From positions 1-64,000 of the forward strand of contig JAUIED010000001.1 of NCBI GenBank assembly GCA_030428905.1: a DNA stretch of 64,000 nt. Direction: 5' to 3'. Under the pieces are notes generated by a model. It was given only the letters and a program-made list of their open reading frames with translations, was not told the DNA's origin and searched no databases. The DNA is from Gammaproteobacteria bacterium. GTDB taxonomy: Bacteria; Pseudomonadota; Gammaproteobacteria; Pseudomonadales; Azotimanducaceae. Shown piece by piece: positions 57,047 through 64,000 of the stretch. Position 1 is the first letter of the stretch, and every line of letters starts with the position of its first letter. The position numbers and the translations under genes were made by a program.

Positions 57047-57082
57047 GATTGAGCGTGCCTTGTTTGCAGGCCGGCATTCTAT

Positions 57083-57124
57083 CAGGGTGCTGAAAAAGTA
57101 CAGGTCGTACTTCTCAACACCCTG
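57083..57124. mobile_element. MITE-like element, copy C (42 bp, TSD CTAT)
   Basis: The left end CAGGGTGCTGAAAAAGTAC pairs with a near-complementary right end ending CAACACCCTG around a 5-nt loop, giving one long imperfect hairpin. CTAT stands on both sides (57079-57082 and 57125-57128). The right CTA is the complement of the TAG stop of the ubiH-like gene. Seen from that gene it resembles a terminator hairpin placed directly after the stop. Confidence 0.6.
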
Positions 57125-58297
57125 CTATCGCATCGACGTAGCCATGGGCCCGAGCCCCATGGCTTCTCGCATGATCTGCGACTTGAGCCCACGGCTTTCG
57201 GAGACCGTGCGCACACCAACGTTTCGCACCCAGCCGAGCCAGGGTGAATCGCTGCCGTACAACAAACGCAATGCTGACATCACGCGCAGCATGGCCCGGG
57301 CACGTGCCTGCCGCTTGCGGGCGAACGTACGCCAATCTGCCAGACCTGGGTCGCCGGAAACTGGCAGTGTGGCAAGAAGGGCCTGCGCATCCTCGAAACC
57401 AAGGTTCACACCAAGCCCGGCCAGTGGGTGAACCACGCGCGCTGCATCGCCGATCAACAGCACCCGAGGTGCTGCAACGAAACTCTGCGCCAGATGCTGC
57501 ACCAGAGGAAAAGCGAAGCGCGCGTCGGTTTCGAGCACCTGCCCCAGCACGCGTCCACTTGCGCAAGTCAGGTCGGCGAGGAACGCTTCCTTAGATGCCT
57601 CCACCCGGGAACTCGCCAGCGCCGGAGGTTGCGACCAGACGACAGACGACACGTCCGGCAGTCGCGACGGCAGCAGTGCCAGCGGCCCACCCGGCAGAAA
57701 GCGCTGATACGCCACCGCCTCATGCGGCCTTTCGGTGCGCACTGCGGTGACCAACGCAGCATGGCCGGTGGGGTAGCGCGCATCGCGGGTGGCGGTGAGG
57801 TTTCTTACGGGCGATGCCGCACCGTCTGCCGCGACGAGGAGCGCACAGGACACGGCCTCGCCATCCACCCGCAACGTCACACCGCTATCGTGGACTTCAA
57901 GGCCATCCACCGACCCGAACCGCACCTGCACCCGAGGATGACTTTCGATGCGCGCCCAGAGCCGCTCTATGAGCGCACCTACCTCCACGATCCAGCCAAG
58001 TTCCGCCCGACCGGTTTCAGATGCATGAAAGTCCAACGAGGCGGTGCCGAGAGACTCCCACACGTGCATGCGCACGTATGGCGCACCTGCAACCCAGGCG
58101 CCAATATCTTCCAGAAACGCTCGGCTTGCCGGCGACAAGGCGACATTGCGGATCTCGACCCCGAGAGCCGAGGGTGAGGGCTTCGGCTTGTGCCGATCAA
58201 CCAAAACCACCGGCCAACCCGCCTCAGCCAATGCCAGTGCTGCCGCTGCGCCGTTGAGGCCGCCGCCCACCACGCAGATGGCGTTGCCGTCAGGCAT
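57125..58297 (-). CDS. FAD-dependent monooxygenase, UbiH/UbiF/UbiI family
   Basis: A 390-residue flavin hydroxylase. NAICVVGGGLNGAAAALALAE is the FAD motif; VVAADGAASPVR-type DG segment (LLVAADGAASPVRNL) and GDAARVVHPLAGLGVNLGFEDA are present, the last with Arg for the usual His after GDAA and Leu for the usual Gln. It probably hydroxylates the ubiquinone ring. E. coli has two such genes (ubiH, ubiI) here; only one is found. The ATG shares a base with the pepP stop (TGATG). Confidence 0.88.
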   Translation of the reverse strand: MPDGNAICVVGGGLNGAAAALALAEAGWPVVLVDRHKPKPSPSALGVEIRNVALSPASRAFLEDIGAWVAGAPYVRMHVWESLGTASLDFHASETGRAELGWIVEVGALIERLWARIESHPRVQVRFGSVDGLEVHDSGVTLRVDGEAVSCALLVAADGAASPVRNLTATRDARYPTGHAALVTAVRTERPHEAVAYQRFLPGGPLALLPSRLPDVSSVVWSQPPALASSRVEASKEAFLADLTCASGRVLGQVLETDARFAFPLVQHLAQSFVAAPRVLLIGDAARVVHPLAGLGVNLGFEDAQALLATLPVSGDPGLADWRTFARKRQARARAMLRVMSALRLLYGSDSPWLGWVRNVGVRTVSESRGLKSQIMREAMGLGPMATSMR

Positions 58298-59616
58298 CAA
58301 CCCGCCATCACCGCTTCAACTTCAGCGATTTCTTTGGGCGCAGCTGCCGTCAGCACTTCGGGCTCCTTGCGGGTGATCAGCACATCGTCTTCGATACGGA
58401 TACCCAGCCCCCGCCATTTGCGCGCGAGCCCAGCATTGTCTTCGTCATCGCGAATGTAGATTCCGGGCTCCACGGTAAGCACCATGCCGGCCTCCAGCTC
58501 GCGCCAGGCGCCATCGATGCGGTAGTCACCTACATCGTGCACATCCAGGCCCAGCCAGTGTGACGATTTGTGCGGGCAGAACTTCTGATAGGTCCCCTTT
58601 TCCATCACCTCGTCCGGCGTTGCAGACAGAAGCTTGAGCTCGATTAGCCCTTCGATCATGACGGCGAGCGCCGCATCGTGCGGGGCGTTGAAGTGCTCAC
58701 CCACGCGGCACCGATCAATGGCTGCTTTCTGCGCCTCCAGCACCACCTCGTAGACCGCCTTGTGCACATCCGTGAATTGCCCGGTCACCGGAAAGGTCCG
58801 CGTCAGGTCGGCAGCGTAATGTTCGTACTCGCAGCCGGCGTCGATCAGCACCAGCTCTCCCTTGCGCAGCGCCGCGCGATTGTCGATGTAATGCAACACA
58901 CAGGCATTCGCACCGGATGCAACGATGCTCGGGTAGGCTGGTGAGCGCGCGCCGTTGCGCATGAAGTGGTAGGTGAGCTCGGCTTCGAGATCCAGCTCGT
59001 TCATGCCGGGCTGGCAGACCTGCATAGCGCGGATGTGTGCCTCGGCGGTTATACGCGCGGCTTCGCGCATCATGCTGAGCTCTTTGGCCGACTTGAACAG
59101 CCGCAACTCGTGCAGCAGGTGCTTGAGCGACACGAATTCCCCAGGGGCCACCGCGCCGCCGCTCTCCCGGGCGCGGATGTCGGTAACCCACCGCATGAGC
59201 AGCTTGTCGAACTCCGGATATTCACCGAGCGTAAGGTAGACCCGCTCTCGGCCTTCCAGAAGGCCCGGGAGGATGTCGCCGACGTCCGAAACCGGAAATG
59301 CGTCGTCTACGCCGAGCATCTGGCTGGCACGTTCCGGCCCCAACCGCTCTCCATTGTAGGACTCGTAGCGCGCATCACGCTCCTGGCAGAAGAGGATGGT
59401 CTCGCCATGTTCGCGCCCCGGCACCATGACCAGCAACGCGTCCTCCTCGGTAAAGCCCGTGAGGTAGTAAAAGTCGCTGTCCTGGCGGAACAAATAGTCG
59501 ACGTCGCGATTGCGCCGCCGCAGGGTGGCGCCGGGAACGATAGCAAGCGTACCCTCAGGCAACATCTCCATGAGCCGCTCCCGCCGGCGGCGGAATTCTG
59601 ACAGCGGCACGTTCAC
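58297..59616 (-). CDS. pepP: Xaa-Pro aminopeptidase
   Basis: A 439-residue M24B metallopeptidase. Metal ligands are visible in IDAGCEYEHYAADLTRTF (two Asp), HKSSHWLGLDVHDVG (His), VEPGIYI (Glu) and GIRIEDDVL (Glu). The creatinase-like N domain occupies about 1-170. It removes N-terminal residues before proline. It overlaps ygfB by 4 bp upstream and the ubiH-like gene downstream, the conserved ygfB-pepP-ubiH order. Confidence 0.95.
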   Translation of the reverse strand: MNVPLSEFRRRRERLMEMLPEGTLAIVPGATLRRRNRDVDYLFRQDSDFYYLTGFTEEDALLVMVPGREHGETILFCQERDARYESYNGERLGPERASQMLGVDDAFPVSDVGDILPGLLEGRERVYLTLGEYPEFDKLLMRWVTDIRARESGGAVAPGEFVSLKHLLHELRLFKSAKELSMMREAARITAEAHIRAMQVCQPGMNELDLEAELTYHFMRNGARSPAYPSIVASGANACVLHYIDNRAALRKGELVLIDAGCEYEHYAADLTRTFPVTGQFTDVHKAVYEVVLEAQKAAIDRCRVGEHFNAPHDAALAVMIEGLIELKLLSATPDEVMEKGTYQKFCPHKSSHWLGLDVHDVGDYRIDGAWRELEAGMVLTVEPGIYIRDDEDNAGLARKWRGLGIRIEDDVLITRKEPEVLTAAAPKEIAEVEAVMAG

Positions 59617-60140
59617 TCGGGCTCCTCCCCAGCCGGGGCCAGCAGGCTCATGACGCCGACCCGTACGTACTCAACCAGCTCCATGAACTGTCGTTCTGCT
59701 TCGTTGCCTGCGTCCACGTCCGCATCCACAGCCGAGATGGCAACGAAATCGTCGAGAACCTCTGCTTCCACCTCGCTGAGGTCGGTATCCGCAACCGCCC
59801 CCATACCGGCAAGAAACGCCGCACACCATTCACCCAGGGCTTCGACCCGGGATGCAACGTGGGTGTCGTCTTCAGGCAGGAGGGGTGCAAAGCTGAGATC
59901 CTCTGCATCGAGCGACGCGAGGCTCAGGATGGCAAAGTCCTCTATGGCTTCGGCACTGGTCACCGCGTCAGCGCCCACCAGCTCGAGGTAGTCGTCCACG
60001 GAAAAGTGCACTCTGCCATCGATCAGACCGCTGGCTCGAACGTTACCCACCAGCATGCCGCACACGGTGCCGTGCAGCTCGGCGCTGGACAGTTCTCTGG
60101 ACGTGGCAAGCGCCGCGCTGGCAAGTTCAGTTGTCGACAA
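59613..60140 (-). CDS. YgfB/UPF0149 family protein
   Basis: A 175-residue acidic, helical protein (ELHGTVCGMLVGN, LGEWCAAFLAGMGA, EYVRVGVMSLL), the UPF0149/YgfB pattern. The start is TTG at 60140. In Pseudomonas YgfB has been linked to control of beta-lactam resistance genes; the role here is unknown. It heads the ygfB-pepP-ubiH-like unit and is divergent from the zapB-like gene. Confidence 0.85.
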   Translation of the reverse strand: MSTTELASAALATSRELSSAELHGTVCGMLVGNVRASGLIDGRVHFSVDDYLELVGADAVTSAEAIEDFAILSLASLDAEDLSFAPLLPEDDTHVASRVEALGEWCAAFLAGMGAVADTDLSEVEAEVLDDFVAISAVDADVDAGNEAERQFMELVEYVRVGVMSLLAPAGEEPE

Positions 60141-60235
60141 GTGTTCGGCCCGTGTGGAGAGGCGCTATGCTAAGCCGCACGCGCTTCACATGCACAGGAA
60201 ATGTGCCAGAATGGCGCGGGAACTGGAGGCCACTT

Positions 60236-60457
60236 ATGTCTTCGCACAGCATGTCTTCCTCGAGCTGGGAAGCACTGGAGCGCCGCGTGAACGAACTCAT
60301 CGAGCTCACCGCGGTGCTGAGCAAAGAGAACCGCGCGTTGCGCGCACAACAGCACAACTGGACGGCAGAGCGCGCCAAGCTCATCGAAAAGAACGAACTC
60401 GCCAAGTCGCGGGTTGAAGGGATGATCACGCGGCTGAAGTCGCTGGAACAGGATTGA
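60236..60457 (+). CDS. Small coiled-coil protein, TIGR02449-like (ZapB/SlyX-like)
   Basis: A 73-residue protein that is one long heptad-rich helix (WEALERRVNELIELTAVLSKENRALRAQ, later EKNELAKSRVEGMITRLKSLE). GGAGG precedes the ATG by 9 nt. A protein of this type regularly stands just before zapA in gammaproteobacteria, so a divisome role is likely but inferred. Confidence 0.8.
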   Translation: MSSHSMSSSSWEALERRVNELIELTAVLSKENRALRAQQHNWTAERAKLIEKNELAKSRVEGMITRLKSLEQD

Positions 60458-60461
60458 GCCA

Positions 60462-60773
60462 TTGGCAAAAGTCGTCACCATGACCGTGAAGATTCTCGGC
60501 AAGGACTACCAGGTAAGCTGTGCCGAAGATGAGGTGGACGACCTCACCGCATCCGCACGCTACCTGCACCGCAAGATGGAAGAGATCAAAGATGGGGGCC
60601 GCGTGGTCGGGCTCGACCGCATAGCCGTAATGGCAGCGCTGAACATTTCGCACGAGCTGCTCTCGTCGCGCAATCAGGCCGACACCATCGAAGGTGATAT
60701 CTCTGGCCGCCTGAACGCACTGTCGCACCGCCTGGACCTGGCGCTGGCAGAGCACAAGCAGCTCGAACTCTAA
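60462..60773 (+). CDS. zapA: Cell division protein ZapA
   Basis: A 103-residue FtsZ-ring-associated protein: VKILGKDYQVSCAEDEVDDLTASARYLHRKMEE, then GLDRIAVMAALNISHELL and a C-terminal coiled coil. TTG at 60462 begins 4 nt after the upstream gene; ATG at 60480 is an alternative, six residues shorter. It precedes the 6S RNA gene as in other gammaproteobacteria. Confidence 0.92.
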   Translation: MAKVVTMTVKILGKDYQVSCAEDEVDDLTASARYLHRKMEEIKDGGRVVGLDRIAVMAALNISHELLSSRNQADTIEGDISGRLNALSHRLDLALAEHKQLEL

Positions 60774-60849
60774 ACGACTGCCTTTTCGGCAGCCTGTCCT
60801 GAGTCTTCTTCGGCAGCCTGCCCTACGTCACACGCGCGGCAAACGCAAG

Positions 60850-60877
60850 AAGACACCCGGGCGGAAATCTATATACT
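60850..60877 (+). promoter_or_regulatory. Promoter of 6S RNA
   Basis: AAGACA (60850-60855) and TATACT (60872-60877) are 16 bp apart. The -10 is strong and lies 6 nt before the expected first base of the RNA. Confidence 0.6.
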
Positions 60878-60883
60878 TTCTTT

Positions 60884-61081
60884 GTCGCCTGGGGTGTTCG
60901 CCAGCTAGGGTCGTCCTTGAGCCGTTATATAAACGTTAGGAGATTCTGGCGTCGGCCCCGGTGTGCAAACCCAACGAGGGTCCGCTTGCGGATTCCTTGG
61001 GTAGCCTTAAGGGTCGCACGGGTCTCCGCCCTGAGCCACAACGGTTCAGGGCAGCCTATGCAGCGGCACCACCGGGCGACA
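60884..61081 (+). ncRNA. ssrS: 6S RNA
   Basis: The stretch lies between zapA and the 5-formyl-THF cyclo-ligase gene, the conserved 6S locus. The ends pair as GTCGCCTGG with CCGGGCGAC. Inside are 6S-like landmarks: GGGGTGTTCGCCAGC, GTCCTTGAGCCG after the closing stem, and GCCCTGAGCCACAACGGTTCAGGGC followed by GCAGCCTATGCAGCGGC on the 3' side. About 198 nt. 6S RNA mimics an open promoter and holds sigma-70 RNA polymerase in stationary phase. Ends are approximate. Confidence 0.85.
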
Positions 61082-61092
61082 TACTTTCTTCC

Positions 61093-61686
61093 ATGAGCCA
61101 CTCCTTACGCCGAGACTTACGCAGCGCCATGCGCCGGCAGCGCCGTGCATTGTCCGAAGCCGACCAACAAGGCCACGGGCAGGCGGTTGCGCGGCATCTG
61201 GCCTGCTCCCCCCTTCCATTGCGGGCGACCACTTTCGCAGCCTATGCAGCCGCCGACGGTGAGCTCGATCTGCAGGAATCGTTCATCCGGCTGTGGTCCA
61301 TGGGCAAGCGCATCGTGTTGCCGGTGGTCGATCCATTGTCGAACCGCCTGACCTTCTTCGAGCACCTGCCGTACCAGCCGCTGCAGCGCGGGGCGTTCAA
61401 CATACTGGTACCGCCGAGCGGCGCAATGCACGTGCCGTCCCTGGCCATAGACGTCGTTCTGACGCCGCTGGTGGCGTTCGACAGCCAGGGTACGCGAGTG
61501 GGCATGGGCGGCGGTTACTACGACAGAACCTTCGGCGCCGTGCACCCGCTGATGCGCCCATCGGTCATAGGCGTAGCGCATAGCCTGCAGGAGCACTCGA
61601 AACCCATTCTCCGGCAACCGTGGGACGTGCCGCTCGAGGCGGTGTTGACCGAAACAGGCTTCAGGCGGTTCAAAAAGAACACTTGA
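61093..61686 (+). CDS. 5-formyltetrahydrofolate cyclo-ligase
   Basis: A 197-residue YgfA-type enzyme that converts 5-formyl-THF to methenyl-THF with ATP. LRRDLRSAMRRQRRALSEAD, LPVVDPLSNRLTFFE and the signature VAFDSQGTRVGMGGGYYDRTF are present. ATG at 61093 lies 12 nt after the 6S RNA 3' end, so it is probably made by read-through or processing of the 6S transcript as in E. coli. Confidence 0.93.
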   Translation: MSHSLRRDLRSAMRRQRRALSEADQQGHGQAVARHLACSPLPLRATTFAAYAAADGELDLQESFIRLWSMGKRIVLPVVDPLSNRLTFFEHLPYQPLQRGAFNILVPPSGAMHVPSLAIDVVLTPLVAFDSQGTRVGMGGGYYDRTFGAVHPLMRPSVIGVAHSLQEHSKPILRQPWDVPLEAVLTETGFRRFKKNT

Positions 61687-61691
61687 ACAGG

Positions 61692-61709
61692 TGTTCATAT
61701 ATATAAACA
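61692..61709. promoter_or_regulatory. AT-rich palindrome upstream of the ICMT-like gene
   Basis: TGTTCATATATATAAACA is an 18-bp inverted repeat with one mismatched pair. It falls in the 17-bp space between a TTGAAC (61683-61688) and an AACAAT (61706-61711), so it could be a repressor operator over the promoter of the next gene. Prediction only. Confidence 0.35.
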
Positions 61710-61739
61710 ATGTGCTCCTCGTTGTTCAGGAGTACCACC

Positions 61740-62351
61740 ATGCCAAACACCGCCCTCGCCCTCAGCCTCACCTGGGCTTTCGTACTATTCATCGTGCGCA
61801 CCGCCATCCAATATCTGCGCACCGGCTCAACCGGCATCAAGGGCTTCAAAGGCCGCATGGGCTCAATACCCTGGTTTGCAGGTACCGCAGCCACCAGCGG
61901 TATCGCCCTGACCTTCCTCGCCCCTGTGGTCAGCCTGTTCCACCTGCCGGGCGGAGCGCTACTGTTCGCCCTGCCGACAATCCACCACACCGGCACAAGC
62001 ATCGCCGCCCTGGGAATCACAGCCAGCGTCGCCGCGCAGCTGAGTATGGGCGCGTCCTGGCGGGTGGGCGTGGACGATGCAGAACGCACGACGCTTGTCA
62101 TCCACGGGCCGTTCCGCTGGGTGCGCAACCCGATTTTTACCAGCATGGGTATCTACCTCGTCGGCTTGCTCCTCGTACTGCCGACGCCGGCGACGATCAT
62201 CGCCGTAGCGCTGTTCGCCGTCGGCATCCACCTTCAGGTGCGACACGTCGAGGAGCCCTACCTGCTGCGCACGCACGGCGATACATACCGGCGCTACGCA
62301 TCGCGCACCGGCCGTTTTGTGCCTGGACTCGGCAGGCTGCCTTGTTCTTAA
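61740..62351 (+). CDS. Isoprenylcysteine carboxyl methyltransferase-like membrane protein
   Basis: A 203-residue protein with about five hydrophobic helices and the ICMT/PEMT C-terminal signature: LVIHGPFRWVRNPIFTSMGIYLVG and RHVEEPYLLRTHGDTYRRYASRTGRFVP. The bacterial family methylates unknown small or lipid substrates with SAM at the membrane. ATG at 61740 has CAGGAG upstream. A palindrome lies in the gap before it. Confidence 0.82.
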   Translation: MPNTALALSLTWAFVLFIVRTAIQYLRTGSTGIKGFKGRMGSIPWFAGTAATSGIALTFLAPVVSLFHLPGGALLFALPTIHHTGTSIAALGITASVAAQLSMGASWRVGVDDAERTTLVIHGPFRWVRNPIFTSMGIYLVGLLLVLPTPATIIAVALFAVGIHLQVRHVEEPYLLRTHGDTYRRYASRTGRFVPGLGRLPCS

Positions 62352-62378
62352 TGAGTGCGCTACACAGGAGTCCTGCAT

Positions 62379-62915
62379 ATGGCTGTCAGACGCATACTGC
62401 GCATGGGGCATCCGCACCTGCGCCAACGCGCCGCCGAGGTGGAGCCCGCATTCCTCGGCACCGAGACCTTCGACCGGCTGCTCACCGCTATGGAAGACAC
62501 GCTGCACGACTACGGCGGCATTGGTCTCGCCGCGCCGCAGATCGGCGAGGGTCTGCGGCTCGCGATCATAGAGCTGCCGGGTGGGCCAACCCGCTACGGA
62601 GAGATCGAAGCGGTGCCGCTCACGGTGTTCGTCAATCCAGTCATCGAAACGTTGGATGGCCCCACGGCCGGGTACTGGGAAGGCTGCCTTTCCGTTCCAG
62701 GGCTGCGCGGCTTCGTCGAGCGTCCACAGCACGTGCTGGTGCGTTACACCGACGCCGAAGGCACCGCACAACAGCTTGAGCTCGAAGGGTTCCCCGCCAC
62801 TGTGGTTCAGCACGAGTTCGACCACCTGGATGGCGTGCTCTACATCGACCGCATCACCGACACGCGAAGGCTCACTTTCGAAGAAGAATTCGGCCGCTAC
62901 ATCGCCAACGCTTGA
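62379..62915 (+). CDS. def: Peptide deformylase
   Basis: A 178-residue metalloenzyme removing N-formyl groups from nascent proteins. All three motifs are intact: GIGLAAPQIG, EGCLSVPG and QHEFDHLDG. CAGGAG lies upstream of ATG 62379. It stands apart from the usual fmt partner, so it may be a second deformylase copy; the rest of the genome would tell. Convergent with ilvA. Confidence 0.95.
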   Translation: MAVRRILRMGHPHLRQRAAEVEPAFLGTETFDRLLTAMEDTLHDYGGIGLAAPQIGEGLRLAIIELPGGPTRYGEIEAVPLTVFVNPVIETLDGPTAGYWEGCLSVPGLRGFVERPQHVLVRYTDAEGTAQQLELEGFPATVVQHEFDHLDGVLYIDRITDTRRLTFEEEFGRYIANA

Positions 62916-62939
62916 TGGGACAACGTCGCACCCTGTGCG

Positions 62940-64000
62940 TCAGGCGAGGAAGAGCCGGTAGGCCGCGTTGCCGCTTTCTTCCCAATAGCGATAACCGATC
63001 TGCTTGAGAAACGCCTCGAGCGCACGCCGCTCTTTGGACTGTCCCCGAAAACCGACCAGAACACGGCCCCAGGCCGCACCGTGGTTACGGTAGTGGAACA
63101 GGGTGATGTCCCAGCGGCTGCCCAGCCCGTTGAGAAACCCCATCAGCGCACCTGGGCGCTCCGGAAACTCGAAACGGTACAACAGCTCCGGCGTGTCGCT
63201 GCCGCTGCGCCCGCCGACCATGTGCCGCACATGCAGCTTGGCCGTCTCATTGAGCGTCATGTCTTCCACTGCGTATCCGACACCACGCAAACGCTCGATG
63301 AGCGAGCGTCCGTCCGCCGGCGTGTCCACCTGAGCACCAACGTAAACGTGTGCATCCTGTGCATCGGCCCTGCGGTAGTTGAACTCCGTCACCGAGCGTT
63401 TGCCGAGGGTGCGGCAGAAGCGTTTGAAGCTGCCGGGCCTCTCCGGAATCGTGACGCCCAGCACCACCTCGCGATGCTCGCCCACCTCCGCGCGTTCAGA
63501 GATATGCCGAAGCCGATCGAAATTGACGTTGGCGCCGCTGACTACCGCAACGCTCGGCCCCTGCGGACCACGCGCCTCCACCACTTTCTTGAGCCCGGCG
63601 ACACTCAGTGCCCCGGCGGGCTCGGCAATGGAGCGCATGTCGTCATAGAGATCCTTGATCGCCGCGCAGATCTCGTCTGTGCTCACGGTGATCACTTCAT
63701 CGACATAACGGCGACAGATCTTGAAGGTTTCCCGACCAATCTGCGCGACGGAAACGCCGTCGGCAAACAGATCCAGCGTTTCATACGGCAAGCGTACGCG
63801 TCTGCCGGCAGCCATTGCCGCTGCCAGACAGGCAGACCCTTCCGCTTCCACCCCAACGATGCGTACGTTCGGGCGCAGATACTTCACATAGGCTGCAATG
63901 CCAGATATGAGCCCGCCGCCGCCAACCGGCACGTACACGGCTTGGAGATCGCCGCCGTGCTGATTGAGAATTTCCATACCTACGGTTCCCTGCCCGGCGA
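62940..64000 (-). CDS. ilvA: Threonine ammonia-lyase, biosynthetic (5' end outside window)
   Basis: About 353 residues of the C-terminal part. The end of the PLP domain is present (VYVPVGGGGLISGIAAYVKYL, the glycine loop, and PAGALSVAGLKK). Two ACT-like regulatory domains follow: VVLGVTIPERPGSFKRFCRTLG and LLYRFEFPERPGALMGFLNGLG. Two ACT repeats mark the isoleucine-feedback-inhibited biosynthetic form. The catalytic Lys region lies beyond the window edge. It opens isoleucine synthesis, completed by IlvD and IlvE. Confidence 0.95.
   Translation of the reverse strand, partial: AGQGTVGMEILNQHGGDLQAVYVPVGGGGLISGIAAYVKYLRPNVRIVGVEAEGSACLAAAMAAGRRVRLPYETLDLFADGVSVAQIGRETFKICRRYVDEVITVSTDEICAAIKDLYDDMRSIAEPAGALSVAGLKKVVEARGPQGPSVAVVSGANVNFDRLRHISERAEVGEHREVVLGVTIPERPGSFKRFCRTLGKRSVTEFNYRRADAQDAHVYVGAQVDTPADGRSLIERLRGVGYAVEDMTLNETAKLHVRHMVGGRSGSDTPELLYRFEFPERPGALMGFLNGLGSRWDITLFHYRNHGAAWGRVLVGFRGQSKERRALEAFLKQIGYRYWEESGNAAYRLFLA

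Noticed and set aside
60784-60827. Repeated TTCGGCAGCCTG after zapA, similar to the right end of the MITE-like element
   Set aside because: Only the last bases match, no left end or flanking 4-bp repeat is seen; it is more likely the zapA terminator hairpin (CTGCC/GGCAG) and a local duplication.
61678-61696. GAACAC and GTGTTC arms near the 5-FCL stop, like the rppH palindrome
   Set aside because: The arm spacing differs (8 against 5 nt) and it overlaps coding sequence, so a shared operator is not supported.

Overview
The window is a GC-rich, gene-dense piece of a gammaproteobacterial chromosome. Several gene orders are typical of the class: zapA - 6S RNA - 5-formyl-THF cyclo-ligase; ygfB-pepP-ubiH followed by the glycine cleavage genes; rppH-ptsP with lgt and thyA nearby; and an LPS core block (ilvE-waaF-waaC-waaG next to glnE, with a NodU-type carbamoyltransferase and LPS-kinase-like gene) that recalls the Pseudomonas core-oligosaccharide locus. 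The genes for lipid A acylation, heptose synthesis, LptA-like transport and outer-membrane proteins show a diderm with LPS. The split glycine decarboxylase (GcvPA/GcvPB), FabV as enoyl reductase and the non-enteric LPS core argue against Enterobacterales. No species is claimed. No tRNA, CRISPR array, prophage or complete IS was seen.

Layout. 1-2352: a methyltransferase pseudogene split by a small hairpin-rich insertion, then an FAD oxidoreductase and an aldo/keto reductase. 2353-6155: a possible 18-residue peptide unit, rsgA, an outer-membrane barrel and a large lipoprotein. 6263-12257 (minus): CoA-acylating aldehyde dehydrogenase, methylmalonyl-CoA mutase, its GTPase MeaB and the heptose enzyme hldE in one apparent transcription unit. 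12350-27600: envelope and LPS genes (thioesterase, lauroyltransferase, glycosyltransferase, carbamoyltransferase, tandem kinase, waaG, waaC, waaF) with ilvE and glnE, interrupted by an oppositely oriented pair of a Cys-rich mini-protein and an EAL phosphodiesterase. 27597-34611: GspE/PilB-like ATPase, argE-argA-ilvD, and a stand-alone LptA-like protein with a lipoprotein. 34598-41017 (minus): hemE-vanZ-hypothetical, a class III cyclase, and a tightly overlapped thyA-folA-acoX-like-fabV operon. 41104-50602: SRPBCC, lgt, NRDE, SDR, MFS, ptsP, rppH, a lipoprotein and a DUF255 thioredoxin-fold protein. 50595-60140 (minus): ygfB-pepP-ubiH-like, then gcvT-gcvH-gcvPA-gcvPB-fumC-methyltransferase. 60236-64000: zapB-like and zapA, 6S RNA, 5-FCL, an ICMT-like methyltransferase, peptide deformylase, and the 3' part of ilvA.

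Most genes are core metabolism and envelope biogenesis. The observations most worth following are: (i) a family of very small insertion elements, three copies at 129, 37501 and 57083, each with matching 4-bp direct repeats, one in a gene and two exactly at TAG stop codons; (ii) at least six genes with a -10-like TANNNT box only 6-7 nt before the start codon and no Shine-Dalgarno, suggesting leaderless transcripts; (iii) the LPS core cluster with a duplicated kinase-like protein and an inserted c-di-GMP module; (iv) a palindrome lying in the promoter spacer of the rppH-ptsP unit; (v) a self-contained 18-codon gene-like unit before rsgA.
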